Assembly: GCA_022494885.1 (NCBI GenBank)
Contig: JAGVSM010000815.1
Location: forward strand, 93,083 to 157,082
Reading direction: 5' to 3'
Source of the DNA: Micrasema longulum
Taxonomy: Eukaryota > Arthropoda > Insecta > Trichoptera > Brachycentridae
DNA: 64,000 nt
Part shown: positions 45,201 to 56,729 of the stretch, one piece after another
How positions within the stretch are numbered: the stretch's first letter is position 1
Layout: each line of letters begins with the position of its first letter
Program-made: the position numbers and the translations under genes
The notes under the pieces: generated by a model
What the model was told of the DNA's origin: nothing
Databases searched by the model: none
The model's input: only the letters and a program-made list of their open reading frames with translations

Positions 45201-48200
45201 TTTTTTCTTGCGCTGATTGTTTGACATTATTTGGACTCTCTGTGACCCATTGACATCTATCATCTTTTGACTTTGTGGGTTTTTTAGGCTTTTCATTGAG
45301 AGAAGTTTGAGTTTCCGAATTTTTGGAAGAAACCCCCGGGCCGAATAAAGTTCTGATTGCCTTAGAAGTAAACTGTTCCGGAGGGCTCATGTAGGTTGTC
45401 GATTCGGAAGAGTCGAACCTGAGGCGTGAATTGCTACTTTCTTTAACATAAACCTCCTTTTTGGAAACAAACTGAGAAGCTGTGATGGACATTTCTGTGG
45501 AAGAATCTTGGTACTCTCGCCCTTTGGTGCTTTTGCTTTTTTGTCCTTCAGTTCTAGCGGAGCCCTCTTGGGATCCCTTCTTTACTTCGATTAGAATCTG
45601 AAGCCCTTGAAATGAGATAGTACTGGAGGAGCTGGAGACTTGAGCATTTTGCTGCCGGTGTGATTTAACACTCTCTACACTCGCACATCTCGAGACTTGA
45701 GATTTCCTCTTAGGGGATTGACTTTTGACTTTCTTTTTGACTCGTTTACTCGGAGATTTCTCACATTCTTCTGTCGAAGAATTTGACTCTTCGAATTCTG
45801 TTTCTTTGTTCTTCGGATCATTCCTTTTGGGGCTTTTTGATTTATCTATCTTGGGGCTCTTCGCTCGCTCTAAATTGTCTCTATTCAATCTGGATACTTC
45901 TCTCAAGAGTTGTTCCTTTTGTTTCTCTACCAGGCTCATCACTCTATCGATGTTCATGCCTTGATTTTTGTCGGCTCTTGTCGAGGGGGGAAGAATGATG
46001 GATTTCACGGTGCTATTGTCACTGTCCCTGGTGGGTATTTCGTCTAATTCTGTTGCGTAAACAGAACCAACATCCCAGGAGCCGACATTCACAGATGATA
46101 TTTTCCTTTCGGGTAATCTAAAAAAAAAAGAACCAATACAAATAAATTAAATACAGATAGGAAAATGAGCAATGTTTTATTACTAAAATATGAGTGAAAA
46201 CACAGTCTAGCTCCCTAGTTATATCCAATTAATAATATACACAAATTTGTTAAGTGTTTACTAAAGGCTAACTGATTTTTAATTAATTATTAGGAAAACA
46301 ATCCACACTATCATATTGCATTTTATTATCTTGTTTGAACTATTCATTCAATACAATTTAAGGTAATCACCAACTTCAATACACACAAAGATAAAGGCAA
46401 AAGTAATTAGAATAGAAATAATCAATAGCGTCCTTATAAACCAGTAAAGTGATTACGGGAGGTTATAATCGGGAATAATGTTGAATATTTAGAATGGATT
46501 TTTATGATATGATTGAAATAACTAGCAATGTGTAAAAAACAAGTAATGATTTAATGGACAATTCACTTGCTGAATGCGACTTCTGCGGATAATATGGATC
46601 TATTTTTCTGTATATATCGGCAACTATCTGCTTTCTATTCATTAACTTCTAACTTACATTTATGGTCTGCATTACGTAATGGGCTAAACAGCCCGTAAAG
46701 TAATGCAGACTACAATTTGTCAAATAAATCAATAATAATAATTTTCGGGTTTAACAGCGAGGACATACAAAATGGCTCCCAGTTGGGGTCATGTCATGCC
46801 TGCCGAGTGCACTTTTAACAAACATTGTGTACAAGTGTGGTGCAGTAATGTAATATGTGCTGTTCGTCCTACGAGAGTACGAAACACCTAATTTGTAGGT
46901 ATGTTTAGTAGGATGAAAATAGTGAGAAAAATATTGAAAGGAAGGTGAATGATGCACTAAAATAAACCTTGGTAAAAAAATGTTTGTCGCAGATGTACAA
47001 ATGTTGAGATTCGTGCATTAGCATTATCGTCAAAACCAAGAAAAGAGTTCTGCGTTGGTTTGGGCATGAAAGAACTGCTAAAAAGATTTGAAATGTGAAT
47101 ATTGATGGATCCAGATAACGAAGAAAACCGAGAAAGACATGGCCTGACCAAATTCAGCAAATACTTGCACTAAAATTAGGTTATTAATATTTAGTGGGTT
47201 GTTGGAGAATGGATGTGGGCGGAGGTTTGGGGAGGGGTTTTGGGGAGGGAGGGGCTAGGAGATTGAAAGTTACACGATTGGTTAATTTTTAAATAAAAAA
47301 TTAAGGGAATATCATTTTTCTATGATGGCAAAGGTGAAAGTGTATTTTAGTTTTTGCATGTTGGTGTAGTGAGTGTCCCCACAAAGAGACAGGTATGTCT
47401 CGAAACCGATAAGACATAAAAAGTCAGTAAGTGGTTACGTACTAACATTAGTTAATTCAAAATATTATTTATAAAAAATAAATACTTAAGTATTAATACC
47501 TGCGATCTTTAGTCACCTCTTGGTCAGAGCATATGCATTCCGAGTCGCTTCGCTTCTCATTGAAGGGTTTCCTTTTACTAGGTGACTCGCGATATGGTTG
47601 CACTACGGGAGCATCGACGGGAATAGGATAGCGATGAACTTTGGTACCATGAGTGATTTGCTCAAATGCTTTCTCCATTTGTCTTTGGCGAAGTGCCTCT
47701 TTCTCCCTTTGACGATCGTCAAACATGTGAGCGGACGCCTGAAAAAATTAACAGGATCGAGGTTATATTTATTAAAGGACTTGTAAAACTTTAAGATTAG
47801 ACATTTTAGATAGAATTGGAAATGTTTTTATTTTCAATACGTATTTAAACCCGTTCAAATCCGAGTCTTGGCTCTATCCATATGTCATAGTCATATTGTG
47901 GGGTAATTATTATAAATAGGTTACTTTAAAATCAGCATTTGTGAGTTACCCACTAGAAACACATGTTTTATCCTCCTCCATGAATGCTACAAATTGACAA
48001 GTCATGCATTCAAATCATTATAATATGGTTTTAATCATCATACTAAGATTTGATAAGAGGGTTGGCATCCAGGCGCAAGGAAGATGAATACTGATTCAAT
48101 CAATTTAGCATTCCATAGTGATCAATGGCAAGATCGTTCAATCTGAAATTTATGGTATTTAAAATAATTTCAACTTAATATTCACAATGTAAAAAATCTA

Positions 48201-51200
48201 ACTTACTGGTAAATTTCTTCCTTTTAGTCTTTGTTCCTTGTTGAGAGCATCAAGTTCCTTCTTGATATTTTCACAGTCTCTCTCCAAGGTAACTTTGTCC
48301 ATTGCTCGTTTTCCTCGAATCCTTCTTGCCTCGGCTATAAAATAATCATTCAAACCGGACGTTGCTCTATCAGCTTCCAACATTTCTTCTTTAGCTAATT
48401 CATACGCATTTTTCCCTTCCTTACGGAGCCTTTCGACCAACCCCGCACTGTCAATCAATACATTATTTGATAATTTGTTGCTTTGATCGTAGCTTTTGAT
48501 AATTTTTGGACTGTTCATAGATTCACATGTGCTTTTTCGTACAGGGCTTATTCTAGATTTTTTCAAGTGGGTGTCTAACTGTTGGGATTTTTCTTTGACA
48601 GTAGATATCTGCGGTTTGCATCGAACCGTTGGCTTTCCTGTAAGGTATCTAATATTTTTATGACTTGGAACCGTTGATCTAGAAGCAGTTTGCGACAAAA
48701 TTCCACGCAATGGTTTTTTGCTACCGATTTCTCTCACGTCGTTTTTCTTTTCTCCGCAAAAACTAGCGGGACATTTACAGCCTGTGACGCAAGACTGTTT
48801 ATCGGTTAATCGGCTCGAGGATGGAATCCAATCTTCCGAAGGTGCAAATAGATCCGTTTCTCTTTTTCTACACGGATGATAATCTTCATTATCGTGCGGA
48901 TATTTCTTATAATTTTCCGGTAAGTTGGGAATGGTCGGTTTGTCACTGTAAAGTGGCGCATGCCGTACGTGTTGTATGAAATCCCTTATTGAATGGACGT
49001 TGTTAGAGCCTTGTGTGGAATGCGAATTTGGTTTGTTATACATTGGTTGGTGGTCGAGATGTTTTCTTTGCCTGATGTGTTCAGAGATGGCGTTGAATGG
49101 ATTGTCTCTCGACATTTTTTGAAGCCTTTGTGCATTTACGACATCCGATGGTGTTGAAATAGATTCTTCTCCTTCAATGTCTCGGTTATACTGTCGGCTA
49201 AATTTTTGTATCGTTTCTCCTGTGGAAGTACTGTTTGAATGGTTTTCTGTAACTTTGAGTTGTCTTAATGTATCCGCTGGAGCTGTTCTAAATACTGGGG
49301 GAACAATGTTGACGTTAGAAGATTCAGTAACACTAGAGTTCGGTCGAATATCGTCTCTATCTTTGAAATCTTCATTACACTTTTCCACGATAATTTCTGG
49401 TTCTGTATTGATTTTTAAAATACTCCTTTGAGACTTGACAGGGCTGTTTTCAGAAGTTCTCCCTGATGTGAAACTTTCTCGGATAACTTTGTCATTTATA
49501 TTCGATGAGATATTTTTTAATTTTTGGTTTTCTATTTCAAAGCGTGTATCAAAATTGGCGCATTCACTCTCGGAGAGGTCATTTTCCGAATAATAATCTG
49601 GTATTTTATCCGAAGCTGAGCTCACAGTCGGCAATTTTTTCTTTAAAATTGATGGTGGCTTCTTGCGTTGGATGTATCTAGAAAATAAAAACACTTAATA
49701 ATGTCAATGATGCCTTTTCCCACCATTACTAACATGTGACAGATAAAAATAGATTAAACAATTATTGCATTTTCATAATTACCTTTTCCACATCCAGTAT
49801 ATTTTGATCATATGTTACATGAAGGCAAGGTGGTCAGTCTTACGCTTCAGGTGCCAGTCCAGAAACAATAAAATATTGCAGTTTGAACAACCTTAAAAAT
49901 TCATATTTCATGTCCACCCTATCAGGAATCAAACCGATGACCTCGAGGATGGTAGACGAATGCGCTGACCACTACACAACGAGGTGGACTGATCTCCACT
50001 CGATTCCCCTTTTTAGGACTTTTACCTGAGAGCCCATCACAAAACACCCGTCAAGAGTTTTGTTTCTATTTCACACACAGAATTGTATTCTTCATCCGCT
50101 TGGATTCAGAATATAATTGCATATTAGCCATAAATTATTATAATATATGTAAGTCTCGAAATACATTTTAATTTTTAAAACTGGCAGACTGAAAAAAGGT
50201 CAAAGTAAAACTTATATTTTTGCTGTATTGATTTTTGTTAATTATTATCATTACATAATAACTATTTCTTCATTACTTTAACAGAAGGGTGAAAATCGGG
50301 CTAATTATTATTAATCCGCTTCTTGGTAGGTTGAAAGTTGTCTGTTTACGTAAGTTCACCAATGTACTTCAATAATTTGGAACAGAATACAAAATTATTA
50401 TAAAATTACCTCGCTGACTGTTTCCGTGATAAAACTCGTGCAGAATTTTTCTCAGATTTTTCTTTTTCAAGAACGGAAGCAGCTCTTGATCCCCTCTCTG
50501 AGGCGTCACTTCGCTTTATTTGTTTATGTACATTCCATTCTGTTTGTCAGAAAATTCACACATGTTGTAAACAAATGTAAAGAAAACATTTTTAGAAGGT
50601 GAAATAATATTAAAGAATCTCACCGATTTCAATAAAGGTTTTGGGTCTATCACTTCACAAAAATAACCAAATGAATAATTGAAAAATAAGGATGATTAAA
50701 CATAGAAAAATGATGAATTTTACACAGTGAGATAAGTAAATTAAACATTTAAAGATAAAGTAAAATAATTACATTGCCTTTTTTTCAAGGGCAATTTTTA
50801 TTAGTGAACTGTATATTTTTATGAAATACAGTAGTCTCTAGTTAATCTGGCAGATATCAGACCAGAGCACTGCCGGATCAAAGGAAATCACAAATAATGA
50901 CGCATTTAAATGGCAGAAGCCATGTTTTATTGCATTATATTATATGCTGTATTATACTGATGTAATAACTTATATTTACATACAAGTTACTAATTAAATA
51001 TACTTGGTACACTTTTTATTTGTTCGACCAATTAGCGCTTTCACCCTCTAATGGTCATCTTCAGACTGGTAAATATTATACAGAGCAAGGATAATTAAAT
51101 ATTATCTTAAGTGTAGGTTTACTGAATTTATTTAAGATTGTAAACTTTACATGGAACTGCCCAAATCTATTAGCACTCATTTACTTCAAGGTACCTGGAC

Positions 51201-54200
51201 GAATGACTCGTCAAGTACCTCCGTTTAGTTGCAACAATTCGCGAACCGTATACTCGTGTAATGCTATTCTGAATCGACTCCATGTACTCGGCAATAACTA
51301 TTCCGACTTTTCTGATATTTTTCACTTAAAGTATAGCTAATATAAATCAATTCTATTTAATCATTTCAAAGATGATGAACAATAATATACATTTTTTAGA
51401 TTATAGTGCTTTCTATGTTTACTTTTGTATGGGTACTATTGTGTACCATAATTACGTGTATACTTATTTTTTAAATGACTTTAATTGTCATTATTATAAC
51501 TATTTTTTTAATTATTTTTTTTTGAGACAAAAGAATTTTATTGTATTTAATATACTTATATTTTGTACCTTTTAAAGAAAAATATCTATAAATTCTTTTC
51601 CTTTTAAATTTTTATCTGCACACATTGTTTAAATATTTTTTTATATCTAAATATGTTCTTTATACAAAACTACTGTGTTATATATAGTATTTATGTAAAA
51701 TAATACTTTTGTATTTAATTTTAAGTTTTTCACATTATATTGAAATGTTTATATTATTTTTAATATGTATCTTTTTAAGGTAAAAGGCACTGTGTGCCGT
51801 ATATATTAATAAATAAGTTGAAAGAAATACAATACGTAATATTTCAATGAAACAGAGAGGCACAAATTATTGAAACATGTGTTGGCGGTGTACTGTAAGA
51901 GAGGATTCTATTTTATGAAAATATTTATTGTTTTATTACAATGTACAGGGTCTAACTAAGGGGGCTAATAAGGGTGAGTTTTTTAATTCTATCTGCTGAT
52001 TTATTAAAATTCTTTTGTTATTATTTTTTATCCTATTTATTTCTCAAATTTCTAATCTATCTAACTTTGGACCTCGGACTTATACATTAGTACATACACA
52101 CAATTGAAGTGCTAGCATAAACTAAAACTCGCGACAAGCAGTCACTTGTCTCCAATTCACGCTCAAAATTACCGAGCTACCTGCGTGATAGCTGCCTGTA
52201 TTAAAATCCTGGATTACCGGCAGGACAGGAAAAGTTAAGTGCCGGATTATAGAGACAGAGTGCTGCATAAGTTTTGTAATTTTGCACAAGTGAATTTAAT
52301 GGAGATAAACAATTAGAAATGTGAGAATGTATACAAATAAATGATTTCTTTTTACAATTTGTTTTTATTTATTTTTTAATCCGTCTGAATGCTTTTATGG
52401 TTCATATCATTAATCTAAGTGCATTCACATTTATAGATTACGGAGGCAGGGTATAGTCTAAGCTTAAGCAAGCTGCACCGGAAACTTAAAAATAAAAATA
52501 ATAATGAACGTTAAAGCTGTAATGTGCATTATATGTTTAAAATATGTTATTAATTTACCCAGATAGCCCAGCCCTGTAACTGCCTAGATTTACATAATTC
52601 CTCTTCCGAAAATACCAAGATGGAGATTAACAAATTAAAACAGGAATGGAGAATACCTTAAATAAGGGAATATGCCCGCTAATGTACAAATAACATTATG
52701 TACAAAAAGTTAAATAAATAAATATGGAAGTCTAGGCATTTACAGGGCTTAGGACCTGTCATTGGCTGGTTTAAGTGGCCACTTTACACACTGTGTAACA
52801 TTCACCATTTTGCCTACGTTTGAACATCCATATTTCTTCAATTCTTCCATCTGTTGATTTGAGTGAAGTTAAAGAGCTTAAACCTTTATTGTTGTGGAGA
52901 GATTCATCTGACTGAATTATTTCACATACTAGGCAACGCCTGAAAACAATTTTTCAATTTTTAAACTTCTTCTTGGACCAGTTGGTTTCATTACAATATT
53001 TGAGTTTGTCCGAATGTTCGTAGACAAAAGACTGGATTTCACCCCCTCAGGAGTCATTAAGATTTACAAATTACAACAGGGATGGAGAATACCTTAATTA
53101 AGGGAATATGGAAGTCTAGGCATTTACAGGGCTTATGACCTGTCATTGGCTGGTTTAAGTGGCTACTTTACACACTGTAACATTCACCATTTTGCCTGCG
53201 TTTGAACATCCATAATTCTTCCATTTGTTGATTTTAGTGAGTCTACGAACATTTGGACAAACTCAAATATTGTAACCAATATGGAGATGATCATGCCTAC
53301 GTGGGATTTTTTGTTTTAATAAATATAGTGATTCATTATTATTATTATTAATAATACACTAGCAGCTATTTATCTGATATGTTTATATCAAGTGTACATG
53401 GTTATTAAAAACATTATAAATTTATGTGTGCATCTAGGTGGTTTTTGAATACATTAATTGAACTAGCACCAATCACCTTTCTCATTACCTTTCCGCACCT
53501 AATGGTGCATAGGGCACTGCATTGGTACACCAATCGCAGCATATCTTGATCATTTTTGTTACATGAAGGTAAGATGATCAGTCTTAGACTTTAGGTGCCA
53601 GTCCAGGACTTATGAAATATTGTAGTGTAAAACCACCCTTTTAAATAAATATTTCATATCAACCATGTCGGGAATCGAACCCGAGACCTCTTACATGGTA
53701 GGCAAACGCGCTCACCATTACACCATGAGGCCGAAGGACTTATTTTTATTAAATATGCGTTCAACAAAACTTTTTTATATTAAGTATACGTTGACTAGCT
53801 TCGTCATTAAAATTTTATAAATAAAAACCTGAATAAGAAAAAAATGTATTTGAGAAATAAACTAATTTAAAAATTCTGTGGGCTCTGTGGTGTAATTTTG
53901 ACGCTTGGAAAAACAAACGTTAGATAATAATATAATTAAATAAATACAAAAAGCAGTTTCATATTTATTTTATTATAATGAATAACCACAAAGTTAGTGG
54001 TTCAAATATAAATTAAAAATAATATGACTTAATTAAAATATTACCTATTTCTGCGAGATCTTCGTCAATCGCTCCTGCATGGCCGGTGCCAATGTTAGAC
54101 AGTCTATTCTCAAAATCTACCTTCAAGTGATCAATAGTTTTATTTTGTAGGTTTTCAAAATCACGTTTTATGGCCGAATTAATTTTTGAATTCTGTTTTG

Positions 54201-54492
54201 ATTTTTCATCGTTGACTTTCATTCGTATTTGCTTGGCGATGTTTTTTGACTGCTCCCGCACCTAGACAAATACGGACACACAAACTACTCAGTATCGTTG
54301 TTATTGTTCAAATGTCAAAATAAAAGTGAAGTGTAACAATACACAAACTCTTTCATTTTTAAACGAAATTATTTTAGTTTTAAAATTTTATTTATGAAAA
54401 TAAAGTATTTCAAGTTAAAATACCTGTCGTAGCCTTAAAATTCGTCTTCTCACATATTCATTAGCCTTGAGGGTTTCGGCATCGGAAATCAT
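42247..54492 (-). CDS. CEP295: CEP295 / Ana1-type centriole protein
   Basis: In animals CEP295 (Drosophila Ana1) is needed for centriole assembly, elongation and conversion to centrosomes. Six coding exons on the minus strand: 54492-54424, 54261-54045, 50539-50410, 49677-48207, 47738-47500, 46117-42247. All junctions are GT-AG and in phase, giving 1998 aa (human about 2600). Residues 10-90 match the CEP295 N-terminus closely: NEYVRRRILRLRQVREQ, then IAKQIR and later IGTGHAGAIDEDLAEI. Residues 120-150 are basic (EKEKSEKNSARVLSRKQ). Exon 4 ends in a predicted coiled coil (about 548-629, LRKEGKNAYELAKEEM onward). Exon 6 encodes 1290 codons including the stop, is Ser- and Lys-rich and low complexity, with a more ordered block near 1741-1775 (SMGISWGVSTLKKT). 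I see no ALMS motif at the C-terminus, which ends KLFDTTIKSDK. The N-terminal assignment is strong; the large C-terminal exon is linked by phase and continuity. Confidence 0.88.
46660..46711. repeat. short hairpin in CEP295 intron 5
   Basis: GTCTGCATTACGTAATGGGC pairs with GCCCGTAAAGTAATGCAGAC with two mismatches and a short AAACA loop. Confidence 0.6.
46742..46900 (+). repeat. dispersed repeat related to 58440-58560
   Basis: ACATTGTGTACAAGTGTGG and the following TGTGCTGTTCGTCC resemble TTGCATACAAGTTTGGCACC and TTGCCGTTTGTCC at 58490-58550. Type unknown. Confidence 0.4.
46920..47165 (+). mobile_element. degraded LINE C-terminal fragment
   Basis: AAAGAGTTCTGCGTTGGTTT, ATTGATGGATCCAGATAACG and CCTGACCAAATTCAGCAAAT match the LINE piece at 13890-14240 at base level. 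No long frame remains. In CEP295 intron 5. Confidence 0.7.
47229..47254 (+). other. G-quadruplex-capable run
   Basis: Five G tracts (4, 4, 4, 3 and 4 Gs) are separated by A, TTTT, A and A. It lies in CEP295 intron 5 on the strand opposite to transcription. Confidence 0.75.
49790..50112 (-). mobile_element. tRNA-derived SINE, long form
   Basis: Reversed body (GGTGCCAGTCCAGAAACAAT), tRNA-like head (CAGGAATCAAACCGATGACC, GCGCTGACCACTACACAACG) and leader (GTATTCTTCATCCGCTTGGA). In CEP295 intron 3, same strand as the gene. Confidence 0.82.
50620..50750 (+). repeat. 370-bp dispersed repeat, strongly diverged copy
   Basis: GAATCTCACCGATTTCAATA, TCACTTCACAAAA and ATTTTACACAGTGAG match the order of words in the family. 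It begins about 80 bases upstream of CEP295 exon 3. Confidence 0.5.
50829..52265. mobile_element. pogo/Tigger-like TIR element, decayed
   Basis: The left end CAGTAGTCTCTAGTTAATCT continues GGCA; the right end on the minus strand reads CAGCACTCTGTCTCTATAAT continuing CCGGCA. These resemble pogo-type termini (CAG...TATAATCCGGCA). A TA precedes the left end but none follows the right. No transposase frame; a retroelement piece is nested at about 51000-51830. In CEP295 intron 2. Confidence 0.6.
51000..51830 (-). mobile_element. Penelope-like retroelement remnant with hammerhead-like core
   Basis: At 51070-51024 the minus strand reads CTGAAGATGACC, a loop, GGGTGAAAGCGC and TTGGTC: the CTGANGA, stem II, GAAA order of hammerhead ribozymes reported in Penelope-like terminal repeats. 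The remaining 700 bases are AT-rich with no frame. Extent is approximate. Confidence 0.5.
52680..53300 (-). repeat. 370-bp repeat, tandem units
   Basis: Two minus-strand units; the TTTGCC words at 52809 and 53191 are 382 bases apart. Both contain CTAGGCATTTACAGGGCTTA and TGTCATTGGCTGGTTTAAGT. A degraded plus-strand piece lies at 52550-52600. In CEP295 intron 2. Confidence 0.85.
53425..53485 (-). mobile_element. LINE C-terminal remnant
   Basis: Minus-strand translation KVMRKVIGASSINVFKNHLD matches the LINE end GKAIGARSVDKFKNR at 26560-26705. It lies directly beside a SINE. Confidence 0.55.
53483..53740 (-). mobile_element. tRNA-derived SINE, best preserved copy
   Basis: The minus strand reads CCTCATGGTGTAATGGTGAG (A box), GAGGTCTCGGGTTCGATTCC (B box), then the body and a GTGCGGAAAGG end. 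Folding the anticodon arm gives TTTGC/GCAAG-type pairing with loop CTACCAT, i.e. anticodon ACC, but no acceptor stem. In CEP295 intron 2. Confidence 0.88.
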
Positions 54493-54904
54493 GTTTTTTG
54501 TGATAGTTCAACCGTAAGCGTTTTGAAAGTATCTTAGATGATAATATTTCATTTAAATTTTAGCTCGCGTACAGACATGTCCGGCAGTCAAAATTATTTT
54601 GTAAAACGTAGATCTAAATAAAATCATAACTGTCAAACATTACAAACGTTGGAATTCAAACAACAAACATTTTTGAAGTTTACGTTTCTCTATGGCTAGC
54701 CACTCTTCTTTTTCTTCGTTTGTCTCATGATCTTTTCCACAGGGGCCTACTTACTTACTAATAATTACGAAATAAATTATAAATATTTTTTTCTAGCTTT
54801 TCAAAAAAAAATAGAAAGAGGCGCTGCATTGGTTTTGACCTCATAGTAAAGCGAGGCCGGGAATTATTATTCTGAGGTTTTAGGTATATAAGCAAAGCAA
54901 AAGT

Positions 54905-55120
54905 GGAAAGACGGGAAAAAAAATTACGATGCTAATGCAGATGGATGTAGAAAACGAAAAAGGAGGAAAACCGAAAAAGACCGCAAAGGTCAAAATAATC
55001 AGGGCGCGTACATGAGAAGGTGTATTATTGTAGAGTAAGCGAGGTCTATATGCAAAGACGCGTGATGTGACGTTTTATTTTCTCTCCCTGTCCCGAAGGG
55101 AAAACAGCGTGATGGTTTGC
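54905..55120 (+). mobile_element. degraded LINE C-terminal fragment
   Basis: GATGCTAATGCAGATGGATG, AGAAAACGAAAAAGG and GGTCTATATGCAAAGACGCG follow the order of the LINE piece at 13890-14240, with a deletion in the middle. Confidence 0.6.
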
Positions 55121-55289
55121 ACCTTTTCAATAAAAACGTATCCAAAAGACCCCATAAAATAGATAGTTGAGTGTCTAAACATAAATTTTCATTTTCAAAA
55201 CATGGTTTGGTCAGTCATTGTGGCTTCATGTACAAGGCTGAATTATTTTCGAATCATTCATTATAAATATATATATTAATTATAAATAT

Positions 55290-55530
55290 ATAGTGCGTCA
55301 TGAGGGTCCCCTACATAAGGATATAGATGGTAGGACAAACTGCAGGGGCACCCTCGCTGAGAATACCTGGAATATTTATTCAAGGATATGAGCTGCAGGT
55401 CATATAAAGAGATAAAGGGGGCCGCACAGAGCAGACTGGAGTGCTAGAGGAGGTTCAGAGCTTTGTTGCAAACCAATCCATCATAGAGGATTGAAACTAG
55501 AGAAGAACGAGCCATGTTGACTGAGTTTGG
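55290..55530 (+). mobile_element. LINE 3' fragment related to 1-170
   Basis: GGTTCAGAGCTTTGTTGCAA, ACCAATCC and GGATTGAAACTAGAGAAG match the left edge of the window. A further shared word (ATAATGTAGAACTATTACTA, 55666-55685) matches 630-655 in reverse. Confidence 0.5.
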
Positions 55531-55995
55531 ATTTCAGTAGAGTAAAAAGTAAAAACTTTCTAATAAACATGTTTTTTTTTATAAGTCAACTTTTACCATA
55601 AAAATAATTTGTCTTTTTATTTTTTAGAAAAAAAAACAGACAGATTTACAATGTTACACGCAGAGATAATGTAGAACTATTACTAGTTACATGCTCGTGT
55701 TCTGAAACTAGTTGGAATTCATTAATTTATTTTCAATTGTCAACTTTTAGGGTTTGGTTAGATTCATAAACCATTATTTCTATATTTTGTGGTGGTGTGA
55801 AATGAAAAACATAATAATCAAAATCGTTTGTATTTTTTTCAAGAGTGTATTTATAATTAAAAAAATACTGTGGGTTGTTTCAGTGATAAATGAAAAAATG
55901 TTTTTTTATTTGTGGTAGGTTGTTTGTGAAATAAGCTTAAAATAATCATGATTTATTAAAAATTGCATTTATTCAAGAAACAAATCACAACAATA

Positions 55996-56553
55996 GGTCG
56001 GTAGTCAGGTGGCAGAAGGGACCATGTGTAATTTTTTTGGTTTTCTAATTTTCAACAGTTGAGGGTATTAGAAATAAACTTAGATATCTCCACCAAAAAC
56101 GGAAAATTAGTTATTAATGCCAAAATAAACTATACATAAAAACCTACCACTTAAATAATAGCGTAATTCAAAACAGTCTCTAAATCTTGCTAAAACAGTT
56201 TTCAATTATAGTACTTGAAACCACAAACTTAGCATTCTCCGTTGAGGTGGTGAAGCATAATTAGAAATCTCGCAATTATTTTTTTAATTTTTTAGCAAAT
56301 ATGTCAGTAATGCTTTCAATGGAGATTTCTTACTTTGCTTCTAGTACCCACAGTTTTAACAAATATTTCAGTAAATGCACATATTTAAAAAAAACAGCAT
56401 TGTTTAAAATGGTAATTAATTGAAAGGTAACGCTAAAATATTTTAGTTTGTGGATTAACCTTATAATGGAGCTTTATAATTGAGTCATATTTTAGCTATC
56501 CTGAACATTTTTGTAAATAACAGATGATCCCTTCTGCCATCTGACTACCGATG
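55996..56553. mobile_element. TA-flanked TIR element with a nested element
   Basis: Left TCGGTAGTCAGGTGGCAGAA from 55998 pairs with right TTCTGCCATCTGACTACCGA ending 56552, extending to GGGACCAT/ATGATCCC. TA flanks both ends (55994-55995, 56554-56555), as in Tc1/mariner-type MITEs. The element at 56073-56338 is inside it. Confidence 0.78.
56073..56338. mobile_element. TIR element, copy B (nested)
   Basis: Second copy of the 35378-35645 element, same orientation, with more decayed ends (AATAAACTTAGATATCTCC). Confidence 0.78.
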
Positions 56554-56729
56554 TATATATAGAAAGCATAAAAACTATATTTAAATAATTTGTATGTAAA
56601 AAGTATAACCACTTTCTGTAATAAAGTTACAATTCACTTCTGTGAATATAATATCTTAAAATAAATACTAATCAATAGATAAATGTACGGATATTGTATG
56701 TCTACCTTTGGAAAATACTAGAGATATTC

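Noticed and set aside
42665..45964. Plus-strand open frames of 60-141 codons
   Set aside because: They lie antisense to CEP295 exon 6 and mirror its Ser-rich codons; no independent support.
53640..53740. Possible tRNA-Gly gene
   Set aside because: A and B boxes are present, but no acceptor stem can form and the sequence continues into the SINE body; it is a SINE head.
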